From Flavobacterium sp. 9R (lineage in GTDB: Bacteria; Bacteroidota; Bacteroidia; Flavobacteriales; Flavobacteriaceae): DNA of 64,000 nt. The translations under genes were made by a program, and so were the position numbers. Shown piece by piece: positions 1-7,482 of the stretch. The stretch covers positions 139,740 to 203,739 of the forward strand of contig NZ_LR733413.1 of assembly GCF_902506345.1 (NCBI RefSeq), read 5' to 3'. Under the pieces are notes generated by a model, which was not told the DNA's origin, did no database searches, and saw nothing but the letters and a program-made list of their open reading frames with translations. Position 1 is the stretch's first letter, and the number at the start of each line of letters is the position of its first letter.

Positions 1-118
1 ACGTTCATTTTTTACAGTTTTGCCTTGATTAGGCTAAGAGCAGACAGGTTTATTTGAAAAGAAACCTATCTTGATAAATTTATGATGTTTACGAATAAAA
101 ATAACTTATGAAAGGCAC

Positions 119-168
119 AACAAACCTTCGTGTAATTCTTATTCGAAGGCTTGTTATGTCTTTTTTTT
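119..168 (+). terminator. Rho-independent terminator of an upstream gene
   Basis: AACAAACCTTCG (119-130) pairs with CGAAGGCTTGTT (144-155) with one mismatch, and a run of eight T follows at 161-168. It would end a plus-strand transcript whose gene is left of the window. Confidence 0.6.
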
Positions 169-267
169 AAACTAAAAAATAAATAAATTTTTAGTTTGTA
201 TATATCATAGTAATCGGGGCTAAAGAGCAGCAATGAGAATTTTGGGTTGCATTCTTAATTTTAGTCA

Positions 268-304
268 CAAAAAAAAGTCCTTCACGAAGAAGGACTTTTT
301 TTGT
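268..304. terminator. Bidirectional terminator
   Basis: AGTCCTTC (276-283) and GAAGGACT (289-296) form an 8-bp stem flanked by A8 and T7. It sits just after the stop of the DUF2807 gene and should end the padR-pspC-DUF2807 transcript on the minus strand. Confidence 0.8.
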
Positions 305-316
305 ATCAACTAAAAA

Positions 317-1057
317 CTATTCTTGGCTTATCGAACCGCCAGAATTTTCGCTTTTTTTCAGACTTTTCGGCTTATTCTTGTAGGAGATATTTCCTCCACT
401 AGACGCTTCGGCATCAAGACTCACCAACGGATGTAGCGATTGAATACTTCCTGATGAAGCCTGTGATTTGATATCGTTTGCCAACAACTCGCCAGCATTA
501 ATAGAACTTCCACTCGAAGAACTGGTTTGTAAACTAATGGCTTTACCTTTCAATTCAATACTACTTCCACTTCCAGAATCACAAATTATTTTTTCAGATT
601 CTACGTTCAAATCCAAAGAAGCCGCACTCGATGCATCAATCTTGAATTCCGAAGCTTTAAGGGTTGATTTGCTATTTACAGTCGAAGCACTATTGGCCTC
701 AATGCCTTCTATAATAGGAGCTCGAACGATTACTTTTTTCGAAGTGATATTCAAGAAAGAACTGTATTTGCATCCTATAATAAGCTTGCCGTTTTCTACT
801 TTGGTAGTGATTTCTTTTTGCAAATTGTCATCGGCTTCTACAATAATCTCAACTTTATCGGCTTGTTCTAGTACCAAGTCGATAGCGTTTCCTACTTCAA
901 TACTTTTAAAATCGCCATTTACAATTCTCTTTTCGGTGGTCACATTTCCACTTCCTGTGATGGAATTGAAATTTGCAGACAAATTACAAGAGGCAAACAG
1001 TAAAGCGGTCAGCGTAACAATAATGAATTTTGTTACTAGTGTGATTATTTTTACCAT
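317..1057 (-). CDS. DUF2807 (head GIN domain) lipoprotein
   Basis: This 246-residue protein starts with a lipoprotein signal peptide with lipobox LFASC (Cys24), so it should be anchored in the periplasm or outer membrane. The rest is Ser/Gly-rich beta-strand repeats (such as ASSAASLDLN and SSSSGSSINAG) typical of DUF2807, a right-handed beta-helix-like fold seen in Bacteroidota proteins often annotated as putative auto-transporter adhesins. It starts 2 nt after the stop of the PspC-domain gene, so the two are almost certainly translated from one message under the PadR regulator. The molecular function is unknown; a link to envelope stress is inferred from the neighbours only. Confidence 0.85.
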   Translation of the reverse strand: MVKIITLVTKFIIVTLTALLFASCNLSANFNSITGSGNVTTEKRIVNGDFKSIEVGNAIDLVLEQADKVEIIVEADDNLQKEITTKVENGKLIIGCKYSSFLNITSKKVIVRAPIIEGIEANSASTVNSKSTLKASEFKIDASSAASLDLNVESEKIICDSGSGSSIELKGKAISLQTSSSSGSSINAGELLANDIKSQASSGSIQSLHPLVSLDAEASSGGNISYKNKPKSLKKSENSGGSISQE

Positions 1058-1059
1058 AG

Positions 1060-2784
1060 CTATTCGGTTTTGATGATTATTCCGTCTTTATTGATTTTTA
1101 ATTCTTTTATATCCTTATTGGATTTAATTAAAGTATCTTTTTTAATAGAAATGCCATTTTCATTGATGGTAACATTAGTAGCTGTTGAATCATTTTCTAC
1201 ATCATTCCACTCGTCCTCATCATCAGGGCAATTTAAACATTTTATTTGAGAATCAGTTACTTTGTAAACGTAATTGTCTGAGCTATAGTGTAAATTAAAG
1301 AAATCATTATCTGAACGATCATAGTTTTGTACTGATGCGTCTGGTTTTAATAAAGTACCTTCTGGTAAATACAAATACAATTCTACTTCTTGATCACGGA
1401 ATTTGTTTTTTACATCGGTCAACAAATAATTGTCTAAATACAAATGATTTCCTTCTACTTTTATACCATATTGAATTTTTTCAGCTCTGAATTTTGCATC
1501 TTGAAATGATTTTCCTTTAGCAGTTCTTTCAATTTGGATGTAAGGTGTTTTTTCATCAGTATACAAAATTCTCAAGCTTACATTGTTAGAATAAATCAAT
1601 TTGTTGTTCGCAGAATCTTGTACAAATTCAAATTCAGTATGGTCGTCAATATCTTTTGTGTAATAATCATTGTATCTGAATTTCACGAACAAAGTATCGT
1701 TTGCGCTCAAAGGAATATTTTGTTTCACTACAGTTTTTCCATCATACGCTACTTGAGTAGCTGTTTTTACTCCAATAGAGATTAAGATAGCAACAGAGAT
1801 TAACCATAAAGCCAATAAACTATATTTGGCAATATTTCCGATAGAACCTATTGTTGGAGATAATAATTTAAATCCTAATACAGTAAGGAAAAAGAAAGGG
1901 ATTCCGATAGCAAAAAACATCAATAGACCAAAGCTCCAAACTGGATAGTCAGCAAAGTTCCCTGCTTCAACAAAGTTTTGCCAAGGAAAATCGATAAATG
2001 CTGATGAGCCTAATGTAAATACTCCAATAAATAAGCTAACTAGTGTAAAAAGTCCTGTCAAGATTAAAATAACACCCAATACTTTAGAGAAAACTTTGAA
2101 AAGAGTCATAATAAAATCACCCAAAGAGTTTCCCAACTTTTCGGCTCCAGATTTTACTTGGTTTCCCATTTTGTCATAATCGGCATTTTTAAATTTGCCA
2201 GATACATTTTCAAATTCTTCACGAACTTTTTTCTCGATGTTAGAGATGGTTACAGGTTCACCTGTCATTTCTAGTTTTTCCGAAGTGGTGATGGCTTCAG
2301 GAGTTACAATCCAAAGAATGATATAAGCCAATATACCAGTACCAAATCCAGCAAAAACAAAGATTAAGAACATAATTTTTAACCAAACCGCATCGATACC
2401 AAAGTAATGTCCAAGACCTGTAGCTACACCACCAATCATTCCTTTTTCTTTGTCGCGGTATAATTTTTTGGTAGCTCTTGTGCTATAATCATTAAATTTT
2501 CCTGAAGCGTTTGTTTCTTCTTCAATGATGTAATCTTCAGGTTGCCCCATTACAGCAATTACTTCATCTACATCTTTCAGTCCTACTACGTGTTTTTCAC
2601 TTTTTTGTTTTTCATTTAATAATTCTGAAACACGCATTTCGATATCTTTAATGATTTCTTCTTGACCAGAAGATTTAGACAAAGAACGTCTGATAGCTTC
2701 AAAATATCGAGTTAATTTTTGGTATGCATCTTCATCAATATGGAAGAACATTCCTCCTAGGTTTATATTTACAGTTTTGTTCAT
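1060..2784 (-). CDS. PspC domain-containing membrane protein
   Basis: The protein has 574 residues. A cytoplasmic N-terminal part (1-100) leads into a PspC domain at about 107-165 (KKLYRDKEKGMIGGV followed by a hydrophobic helix ending ILWIVTPEA). Further membrane segments lie at roughly 230-260, 285-310 and 320-345, and an acidic, Asn-rich C-terminal domain follows. PspC domains are known from phage-shock envelope stress systems; in Bacteroidota they occur in long proteins like this one beside PadR regulators. The gene sits 2 nt after padR and 2 nt before the DUF2807 gene, which supports a three-gene operon. A role in sensing or resisting membrane stress is inferred. Confidence 0.88.
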   Translation of the reverse strand: MNKTVNINLGGMFFHIDEDAYQKLTRYFEAIRRSLSKSSGQEEIIKDIEMRVSELLNEKQKSEKHVVGLKDVDEVIAVMGQPEDYIIEEETNASGKFNDYSTRATKKLYRDKEKGMIGGVATGLGHYFGIDAVWLKIMFLIFVFAGFGTGILAYIILWIVTPEAITTSEKLEMTGEPVTISNIEKKVREEFENVSGKFKNADYDKMGNQVKSGAEKLGNSLGDFIMTLFKVFSKVLGVILILTGLFTLVSLFIGVFTLGSSAFIDFPWQNFVEAGNFADYPVWSFGLLMFFAIGIPFFFLTVLGFKLLSPTIGSIGNIAKYSLLALWLISVAILISIGVKTATQVAYDGKTVVKQNIPLSANDTLFVKFRYNDYYTKDIDDHTEFEFVQDSANNKLIYSNNVSLRILYTDEKTPYIQIERTAKGKSFQDAKFRAEKIQYGIKVEGNHLYLDNYLLTDVKNKFRDQEVELYLYLPEGTLLKPDASVQNYDRSDNDFFNLHYSSDNYVYKVTDSQIKCLNCPDDEDEWNDVENDSTATNVTINENGISIKKDTLIKSNKDIKELKINKDGIIIKTE

Positions 2785-2786
2785 GA

Positions 2787-3119
2787 CTATTGTTTTTGGT
2801 TGGTTATTAGACTTACGGCTTCGGATAATTCATTCCAAGTGCCGCTTAATTCAGTTAAAAAGGTTTGACCTATTTCAGTTAGACCATAATACTTTCTTGG
2901 TGGTCCTGAGGTTGATTCTTCCCAACGATAGTTGAGTAATCCGTCATTTTTTAATCGTGTTAGCAAAGGATAAATGGTTCCCTCAACTACTAACAATTTT
3001 GCGTCTTTTAAAGTGTCTAATATTTCAGAAGTGTAGGCATCTTTTTCTTTTAAAACTGATAAGATGCAAAACTCGAGAACACCTTTACGCATCTGGGCTT
3101 TTGTGTTTTCAATGTTCAT
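2787..3119 (-). CDS. PadR family transcriptional regulator
   Basis: This 110-residue protein is a short winged-helix regulator of the PadR family. The N-terminal helix-turn-helix (GVLEFCILSVLKEKDAYTSE) and the wing (VVEGTIYPLLTRLKNDGLL, then GPPRKYYGLTEIG) match the family signature closely. It is the first gene of a tight operon with the PspC and DUF2807 genes, so it probably represses that operon and perhaps the nearby DUF4870 gene. A shared 11-nt motif near both genes, listed separately, is a candidate operator. PadR proteins of this size lack the long C-terminal dimerisation helix of the larger subfamily. Confidence 0.92.
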   Translation of the reverse strand: MNIENTKAQMRKGVLEFCILSVLKEKDAYTSEILDTLKDAKLLVVEGTIYPLLTRLKNDGLLNYRWEESTSGPPRKYYGLTEIGQTFLTELSGTWNELSEAVSLITNQKQ

Positions 3120-3217
3120 AATTTTCGTTTTGATTTTTTGTTTGATTAGAACTGTTCGTTTTTTGATTACTTTCCATTACAGGTGATAGTTGAGATGATT
3201 TATAGCGTTGATTAGAC

Positions 3218-3228
3218 TACTATATACT
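3218..3228. promoter_or_regulatory. Candidate operator TACTATATACT, copy 1
   Basis: The motif lies between the PadR operon start and the end of the DUF4870 gene. The same 11-mer occurs, inverted, just upstream of the DUF4870 start at 3705-3715. On the minus strand it reads as a direct repeat TAGTA-TA-TAGTA. Assignment to PadR is a guess from proximity. Confidence 0.3.
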
Positions 3229-3241
3229 ACTTTATAATTGA

Positions 3242-3697
3242 TTACTTTATAAAGGGAATTGTGAATGGATATTGGTATTTTTCTCCATTTGATGTTTTCA
3301 CAGCTGCGATAATTATTAAGAAGAATTCGGCTATTTTAAATCCAACAAAGGCAAGCGCAGCAATTATTCCAACTGTAATAAGTCCAATGTGGTCTTCAAA
3401 ATTAAAATTTCTAATCACTAATCCTTGATTGTGGTAGAATTCATCAAAAGTCATATTGTTAAAAACAGTAAAAATTAAAATTGGTAAAGCAATTGCCGCC
3501 ATAACCAGTGAGTAAATAAGGATACTCAATTGAAAGTTAATAGCTTGTTTTCCGTGATGGTCTACAAATTCTGATTGATCCTTTTTTGAAGTCCAAATCA
3601 AAATAGGGAAGATATAATTTCCAAACGGAATTATATACTGGCTCAATGTACTCAAATGAGTAAAGGTTGCGATGTTTTTTTCTGATGATGTTTCCAT
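3242..3697 (-). CDS. DUF4870 domain-containing membrane protein
   Basis: The 151-residue protein has the DUF4870 pattern: an N-terminal stretch with GNYIFPILIW, then DHHGKQAINFQLS, then two or three hydrophobic helices (about 45-78 and 105-135) and a C-terminal NGEKYQYPFTIPFI. It is an inner-membrane protein of unknown function related to the Tic20-like fold. It is encoded just upstream of the PadR-PspC operon in the same orientation, 122 nt apart, and such DUF4870 genes commonly travel with PspC operons. A TATATTTG promoter box lies at 3726-3733. Confidence 0.88.
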   Translation of the reverse strand: METSSEKNIATFTHLSTLSQYIIPFGNYIFPILIWTSKKDQSEFVDHHGKQAINFQLSILIYSLVMAAIALPILIFTVFNNMTFDEFYHNQGLVIRNFNFEDHIGLITVGIIAALAFVGFKIAEFFLIIIAAVKTSNGEKYQYPFTIPFIK

Positions 3698-3704
3698 GAT
3701 TTAA

Positions 3705-3733
3705 AGTATATAGTAATTTCTTATGCAAATATA
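3705..3733 (-). promoter_or_regulatory. Promoter -7 box and candidate operator of the DUF4870 gene
   Basis: On the minus strand TATATTTG (3733-3726) fits the Bacteroidota -7 consensus TAnnTTTG. The second copy of TACTATATACT (3715-3705) follows at once and would overlap the transcription start, a typical repressor position. No clear -33 TTG is present at the usual distance. Confidence 0.45.
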
Positions 3734-3951
3734 TGTCTAAAAGAAAGTATCTTGTATGGCATAGTAGTAAATATTAACAAAATATTAACAAAAATGTTTT
3801 TTTATAGTTGCTGCTTATTTAGTTGTTTTTTATTGATTAGTAGTACTTTGAGTGTATTATTTGGAGATGTGGTTATGGTTTAGGGTTGATATTATAATTT
3901 TATATGTATGCATAGTATTTTTTTGTATTTTTACCCAAAAACCAATACATA

Positions 3952-4404
3952 ATGGAAATAAACGTATCAAAATTGAATCAATTCTTGCTTTTTAAATTGC
4001 CTTCAGCATTTTTATGTGGAGTAAGAGTAAAAGCTATTAATGAAAAGCAATGTGTAGTAAGTGTAAAACACCGTTGGATCAATCAAAATCCGTTTAATTC
4101 GATGTATTTTGCTGTTCAAGCTATGGCTGCTGAGCTGTCTACTGGCGCTTTGGTAATGTATCAAATTCAAAAAAGCGGTAGAAAAATATCCATGTTAGTA
4201 GCTAACAACAAAGGGAATTTTACCAAGAAAGCCACAGGCAGAATTACATTTATCTGTAATGATGGACATTTGATAGAAGAAGCTATAAAACAAACTATTG
4301 AGACAGGTGAGGGGCAAACCTTTTGGATGAAATCCATTGGAACCGATGAAAAAGGAGTTCAGGTTTCTGAAATGGATTTTGAATGGAGCGTTAGAGTAAA
4401 ATAA
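3952..4404 (+). CDS. DUF4442 hotdog-fold protein (thioesterase-like)
   Basis: The 150-residue protein looks like the DUF4442 family, hotdog-fold relatives of acyl-CoA thioesterases. Visible features are the early LNQFLLFKLPSAFLCGVRV, the NPFNSMYFAVQAMAAELSTG segment where the hotdog helix lies, and later beta strands. A substrate cannot be inferred. It stands alone on the plus strand and ends in a clear bidirectional terminator. Confidence 0.82.
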   Translation: MEINVSKLNQFLLFKLPSAFLCGVRVKAINEKQCVVSVKHRWINQNPFNSMYFAVQAMAAELSTGALVMYQIQKSGRKISMLVANNKGNFTKKATGRITFICNDGHLIEEAIKQTIETGEGQTFWMKSIGTDEKGVQVSEMDFEWSVRVK

Positions 4405-4429
4405 TAAGTTCTAGATTTAAGTAAACAAT

Positions 4430-4459
4430 AAAAAAATGCCTCGATTGAGGCATTTTTTT
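4430..4459. terminator. Bidirectional terminator
   Basis: ATGCCTC (4436-4442) pairs with GAGGCAT (4447-4453) around a GATT loop, with A-rich and T-rich flanks. It separates the convergent DUF4442 gene and the small secreted protein gene. Confidence 0.85.
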
Positions 4460-4640
4460 ATTTTGATTTTTTAGAAGAGCAACATTTTTTTCCTTCTGCT
4501 TTGCATTCGGTCTTTGTTTTAGTTGCTTCTTTTTTAGTTGTTGAAGTTTCTTTTTTTGTTTTTTCTTTAGCTGGAGCTTCTTGTGCTTGAATTGATAAAG
4601 CAAAGAATGAAAAAGCTAAAATTGCTGCTACTTTTTTCAT
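4458..4640 (-). CDS. Small secreted Lys/Thr-rich protein with C-terminal Cys cluster
   Basis: The 60-residue product begins with a good signal peptide (MKKVAAILAFSFFALSIQAQ, cleavage likely after AQA or AQ). The mature part is about 40 residues, very rich in Lys, Thr and Glu, and ends in CKAEGKKCCSSKKSK with three cysteines. I do not recognise a named family; similar short Lys-rich exported peptides are common in flavobacteria. The Cys cluster could bind metal or form disulfides, but nothing shows this directly. It is probably real because the start follows a spaced AT-rich leader and it ends in a shared terminator. Confidence 0.6.
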   Translation of the reverse strand: MKKVAAILAFSFFALSIQAQEAPAKEKTKKETSTTKKEATKTKTECKAEGKKCCSSKKSK

Positions 4641-4810
4641 TGTATTAAAGTTTAGTTTATGATATACTTTTATATGCTATCAAATATAACAAGAAAATCA
4701 ATTGTACGATTTTTGAGGCTCTCTTTTTGATAAAAATTAACAAAAATCTTTAACTTCTTTATTGATAAGGGGTTAAAATAGTAAAGTAACGAGAGAGTAA
4801 ATAGGATATA

Positions 4811-4840
4811 AAAAAAGCCTCAAATTTTAAATTTGAGGCT
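4811..4840 (-). terminator. Terminator of tRNA-Met
   Basis: On the minus strand GCCTCAAATTT and AAATTTGAGGC form a long stem (4817-4839) followed by T6. It lies three bases beyond the CCA end of the tRNA. Confidence 0.85.
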
Positions 4841-4842
4841 TC

Positions 4843-4919
4843 TGGTAGCGAGACCGAGATTTGAACTCGGGACCTCAGGGTTATGAATCCTGCGCTCTAA
4901 CCAACTGAGCTATCTCGCC
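4843..4919 (-). tRNA. tRNA-Met (anticodon CAT)
   Basis: The minus strand reads as a full 77-nt cloverleaf with an encoded CCA end (4843-4845). The acceptor stem GGCGAGA pairs with TCTCGCT (one G-T pair at position 1-72), the D arm contains AGCTCAGTTGGT, and the T arm contains the GTTCAAATC loop. The anticodon CAT is at 4883-4885. The 1-72 pair argues against initiator tRNA, which has a mismatch there. A CAT tRNA modified to read isoleucine AUA codons cannot be excluded from sequence alone. Confidence 0.95.
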
Positions 4920-4956
4920 ATATTCTGGTTAATTGAATAACCCCTGAATGCGGGTG

Positions 4957-4986
4957 CAAATATAAAAATAAAATTAGAGTTGGCAA
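4957..4986 (-). promoter_or_regulatory. Promoter of tRNA-Met
   Basis: On the minus strand a TTG (4986-4984) is followed after 19 nt by TATATTTG (4964-4957), matching the Bacteroidota -33 and -7 boxes. Transcription would begin about 30 nt before the mature tRNA. Confidence 0.75.
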
Positions 4987-5070
4987 GTATATTTTGCTCA
5001 AAAAATATTTTTTTTTAAAATCGTTTTATTTTGGCTTTATATTCTTATATTTCCAAAAAAAAAAGTAAGT

Positions 5071-5463
5071 ATGGATCAAAAAGTAAGATACGAGATTGAA
5101 TTCCCAATAAACTCCTCTCCGCAATTGCTGTATCAATATATATCGACACCTTCGGGTTTGGCGGAATGGTTTGCTGATGACGTGAATTCAAGAGGGGAAT
5201 TTTTTACTTTCATTTGGGATGATACACAAGAAAAAGCAAGATTGGCTTCAAAAAAATCAGGTGAGAAAGTTAAATTTAGATGGGTTGATGATAAAAACAA
5301 GGATACAGATTATTTCTTTGAGTTGCATATTCTTGAGGATGAACTGACTAAAGACGTTTCTTTGTTGGTAATCGATTTTGCTGAAAAAAATGAAATACCT
5401 GAAGCTTCACAATTGTGGGAAAATCAAATTTCTGATTTAAAACATCTCATCGGTTCCGTGTAG
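5071..5463 (+). CDS. START-like domain protein
   Basis: The 130-residue protein fits the START-like (SRPBCC/Bet v1 superfamily) group found in Bacteroidota. It opens with a beta strand and IN/SSPQLLYQYIS helix, then GLAEWFADDV, the pattern of AHSA1-like proteins, and ends with a long amphipathic helix (QLWENQISDLKHLIGSV). The fold makes a hydrophobic ligand cavity; no ligand can be named. It lies upstream of a class IV aminotransferase, with a terminator and a new promoter between them. Confidence 0.82.
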   Translation: MDQKVRYEIEFPINSSPQLLYQYISTPSGLAEWFADDVNSRGEFFTFIWDDTQEKARLASKKSGEKVKFRWVDDKNKDTDYFFELHILEDELTKDVSLLVIDFAEKNEIPEASQLWENQISDLKHLIGSV

Positions 5464-5483
5464 TAAAAGTCTATTTTAAACTA

Positions 5484-5491
5484 TATCTTTG
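5484..5491 (+). promoter_or_regulatory. -7 promoter box overlapping a terminator
   Basis: TATCTTTG matches TAnnTTTG and lies 27 nt before the aminotransferase ATG. Its last G is the first base of the terminator stem of the preceding gene. A -33 TTG is not obvious. Confidence 0.5.
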
Positions 5492-5518
5492 CCCTAAACT
5501 AATTTTAGGGCTTTTTTT
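5491..5518 (+). terminator. Terminator of the START-like gene
   Basis: GCCCTAAA (5491-5498) pairs with TTTAGGGC (5504-5511) and T7 follows. The ATG of the aminotransferase gene begins one base after the T run. Confidence 0.75.
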
Positions 5519-6358
5519 ATGATTAATTTTAATGGAATACTTCAGGATTCAGATACAAATTTGTTAGAACAAAATCGTGGTTTTTTATATGGTGATGGTG
5601 TGTTTGAAACACTGAAAATTGTAGATGGTAAGATTTTGTTTTTTGAAGATCATTATTTTAGGTTAATGGCAGCTATGCGAATCGTTCGTATGGAAATCCC
5701 AATGAATTTTACATTAGAGTACCTTGAAGAACAAGTTTTGTCTTTGGTTAAAAAGAATAAAATTGAGCAATCCGCTCGTGCTAGAATAACAGTTTATAGA
5801 AACGATGGTGGTTTTTATTTGCCTACAAATAATACGGTGTCCTTTTTGATTCAAACTTCGGCAATAGTGGACCCAGTATATAGCATTAGTGAAAAGGAAT
5901 ATGAAGTGGATTTGTATAAAGATTTTTATATTCCAAAGCAATTATTGTCTACTCTGAAGACTACCAATAAAATGATTCACGTTACGGGCAGTATTTATGC
6001 AAAAGAAAATGATTTGGATAATTGTATTTTGCTAAACGATAGTAAAAATGTTGTAGAAGCTTTGCAGGGTAATTTGTTTATGCGAATGGGGAATACATTA
6101 ATTACTCCGCCAATAAGTGAAGGGTGCTTGAATGGAATTATGAGAAAGCAAATTTTGAGTTTGGCTAAAAAAGAAACCAATTTAGAAGTTGTGGAGCAAG
6201 TTATTTCTCCTTTTGATCTTCAAAAAGCAGATGAATTATTTGTTACCAATGTTATTCGAGGTATCCAGCCTATTACGAAATATAGGAAGAAAGAATTTGA
6301 GCAGGATACTGCAAAAGTATTAAATACAATACTTAAGCAGCATTTGGGGATGGTTTAA
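5519..6358 (+). CDS. Class IV aminotransferase (aminodeoxychorismate lyase or branched-chain type)
   Basis: The 279-residue protein is a fold-type IV PLP enzyme. Near the start it has NRGFLYGDGVFETLKI, a hallmark of the class, followed by the FFEDHYFRL segment; the PLP Lys is probably in LLSTLKTTNKMIH, and VVEALQGNLFMR and later TNVIRGIQPI resemble the cofactor-phosphate and substrate regions. Family members include 4-amino-4-deoxychorismate lyase (PabC), D-amino acid and branched-chain aminotransferases; the sequence read by eye does not decide between them, and no pab or ilv genes are adjacent. The stop codon overlaps the end of the convergent yqgE-like gene by 4 nt. Confidence 0.85.
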   Translation: MINFNGILQDSDTNLLEQNRGFLYGDGVFETLKIVDGKILFFEDHYFRLMAAMRIVRMEIPMNFTLEYLEEQVLSLVKKNKIEQSARARITVYRNDGGFYLPTNNTVSFLIQTSAIVDPVYSISEKEYEVDLYKDFYIPKQLLSTLKTTNKMIHVTGSIYAKENDLDNCILLNDSKNVVEALQGNLFMRMGNTLITPPISEGCLNGIMRKQILSLAKKETNLEVVEQVISPFDLQKADELFVTNVIRGIQPITKYRKKEFEQDTAKVLNTILKQHLGMV

Positions 6359-6915
6359 TTTAGATATGGATTTTCGGGAGCATTAGACCAAATTAAATAG
6401 TCGCCACCTAGTTCCATTAATTGTTCTTTCCAGAAATGAGTGGATGATTTTCCGATTATTTTATTCTCGTATGAATTCCTTGCGATAATCCAGGAGTTGT
6501 CTTCCATCTCGTTTTCCAGTTGTTTTTCTTCCCAACCAGTGTATCCTAAGAAAAAGCGAATATTATTTTTTCCGATTAGGCCAGAATTTATTAATTCCTT
6601 TGTTGATTCAAAATCACCTCCCCAATATATTCCATTAGATATTTCAACACTATTTGGAATAAGGTCTGGAATATTATGAATAAAGTAAAGATTATCTTGT
6701 TCAACAGGTCCACCATTATATATTTTGAATCTTGCAACAATTTCAGGAATCAAATCATTAATGGTATATTTTAGGGGTTTGTTTATAATGAAACCTATGG
6801 AGCCTTCTTGGTTATGATCTGCTAATAAAATGACTGATCTATTAAATGATAAATCGCCAATTAACGAAGGTTCTGCGATTAGCAGGTGTCCTTTTTTTAA
6901 TTTTTCTGTTATCAT
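6355..6915 (-). CDS. YqgE/AlgH family protein
   Basis: The 186-residue protein matches YqgE/AlgH from end to end: KKGHLLIAEPSLIGDLSFNRSVILLADHN near the start, GSIGFIINKPL, YNGGPVEQDNLYFIH, and FFLGYTGWEEKQLENEM. The family is conserved and of uncertain function (AlgH was named for alginate regulation in Pseudomonas, a role not expected here). It lies between the aminotransferase (convergent) and the HU gene (same strand). Confidence 0.95.
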   Translation of the reverse strand: MITEKLKKGHLLIAEPSLIGDLSFNRSVILLADHNQEGSIGFIINKPLKYTINDLIPEIVARFKIYNGGPVEQDNLYFIHNIPDLIPNSVEISNGIYWGGDFESTKELINSGLIGKNNIRFFLGYTGWEEKQLENEMEDNSWIIARNSYENKIIGKSSTHFWKEQLMELGGDYLIWSNAPENPYLN

Positions 6916-6981
6916 AATACTTCTTTTTTTTATTAAATTTAACTAAAATTATTTTAGATTCCCAAAAATAATCGTTTAAAT

Positions 6982-7013
6982 GCAAAAAAAAACCTTCCAT
7001 ATGGAAGGTTTTG
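6982..7013 (-). terminator. Terminator of the HU gene
   Basis: The perfect palindrome AACCTTCCATATGGAAGGTT (6991-7010) is followed on the minus strand by T8. It lies 22 nt beyond the HU stop codon. Confidence 0.8.
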
Positions 7014-7034
7014 ATGTATTTACGTTAGAAAGGA

Positions 7035-7307
7035 TTAGTTAACTGCTCCTTCTAAATCTGCTCCAGCTTTAAATTTAACAACATTTTTTGCTGCAATTTG
7101 AATAGTTTTTCCAGTTTGTGGATTTCTACCGTCTCTAGCCGCTCTTGAAGAAACTGACCATGATCCGAAACCTACTAAAGATACTTTTCCTCCTTTTTTC
7201 AAGGTACCACTTACATTTCCTAAAAATGATTCTAATGCTAATTTTGCAGCTGCTTTAGTAATTCCTGCATCAGCAGCAATAGCGTCGATTAATTCTGATT
7301 TGTTCAT
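7035..7307 (-). CDS. HU family DNA-binding protein
   Basis: This 90-residue protein is a standard HU/IHF homolog, a histone-like dimer that bends DNA non-specifically. It has the N-terminal MNKSELIDAIAADAGITKA helices, the GKVSLVGFGSW strand, the RNPQTGKTI arm tip with the intercalating Pro, and the C-terminal VVKFKAG. The length is exactly that of the family. It is monocistronic, with a strong promoter at 7348-7377 and a terminator downstream, which fits an abundant nucleoid protein. Confidence 0.97.
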   Translation of the reverse strand: MNKSELIDAIAADAGITKAAAKLALESFLGNVSGTLKKGGKVSLVGFGSWSVSSRAARDGRNPQTGKTIQIAAKNVVKFKAGADLEGAVN

Positions 7308-7347
7308 AATAAATAGTTATTAATTGTTGGTTAAAATGTTATAAGAA

Positions 7348-7377
7348 CAAATTTAGTAGGATTTACGTTCCTCACAA
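7348..7377 (-). promoter_or_regulatory. Promoter of the HU gene
   Basis: On the minus strand TTG (7377-7375) is followed after 19 nt by TAAATTTG (7355-7348). This is a near-perfect Bacteroidota promoter and predicts a leader of about 35 nt. Confidence 0.75.
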
Positions 7378-7482
7378 GTGTTTTTGTATTTTTTAGCCGA
7401 AATTGTTAATAACTTGCTTTTTTTGTTCATAAAAGAAGCTAAAAAAAGAACTAAAGTTTGGGAGCTCCCAATTTTACTGATG

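Larger units (their letters stand above)
1..316. other. Left-edge intergenic region
   Basis: I see no coding region here. The stretch is AT-rich and holds two terminator-like hairpins that are listed separately, plus a weak AT stem at about 169-197 (AAACTAAAAA with TTTTTAGTTT). The gene served by the first hairpin lies outside the window to the left. Confidence 0.5.

Noticed and set aside
181..230. Second copy of the structured element (ATCGGGGCTAAA on the plus strand)
   Set aside because: Only about 12 bases match the reverse of TTTAGCCCCGAT and the expected CATCCTTTT and stem do not follow.
468..1073. Long plus-strand frame opposite the DUF2807 gene
   Set aside because: It is the antisense shadow of a well-supported lipoprotein gene and its hydrophobic translation resembles no family.
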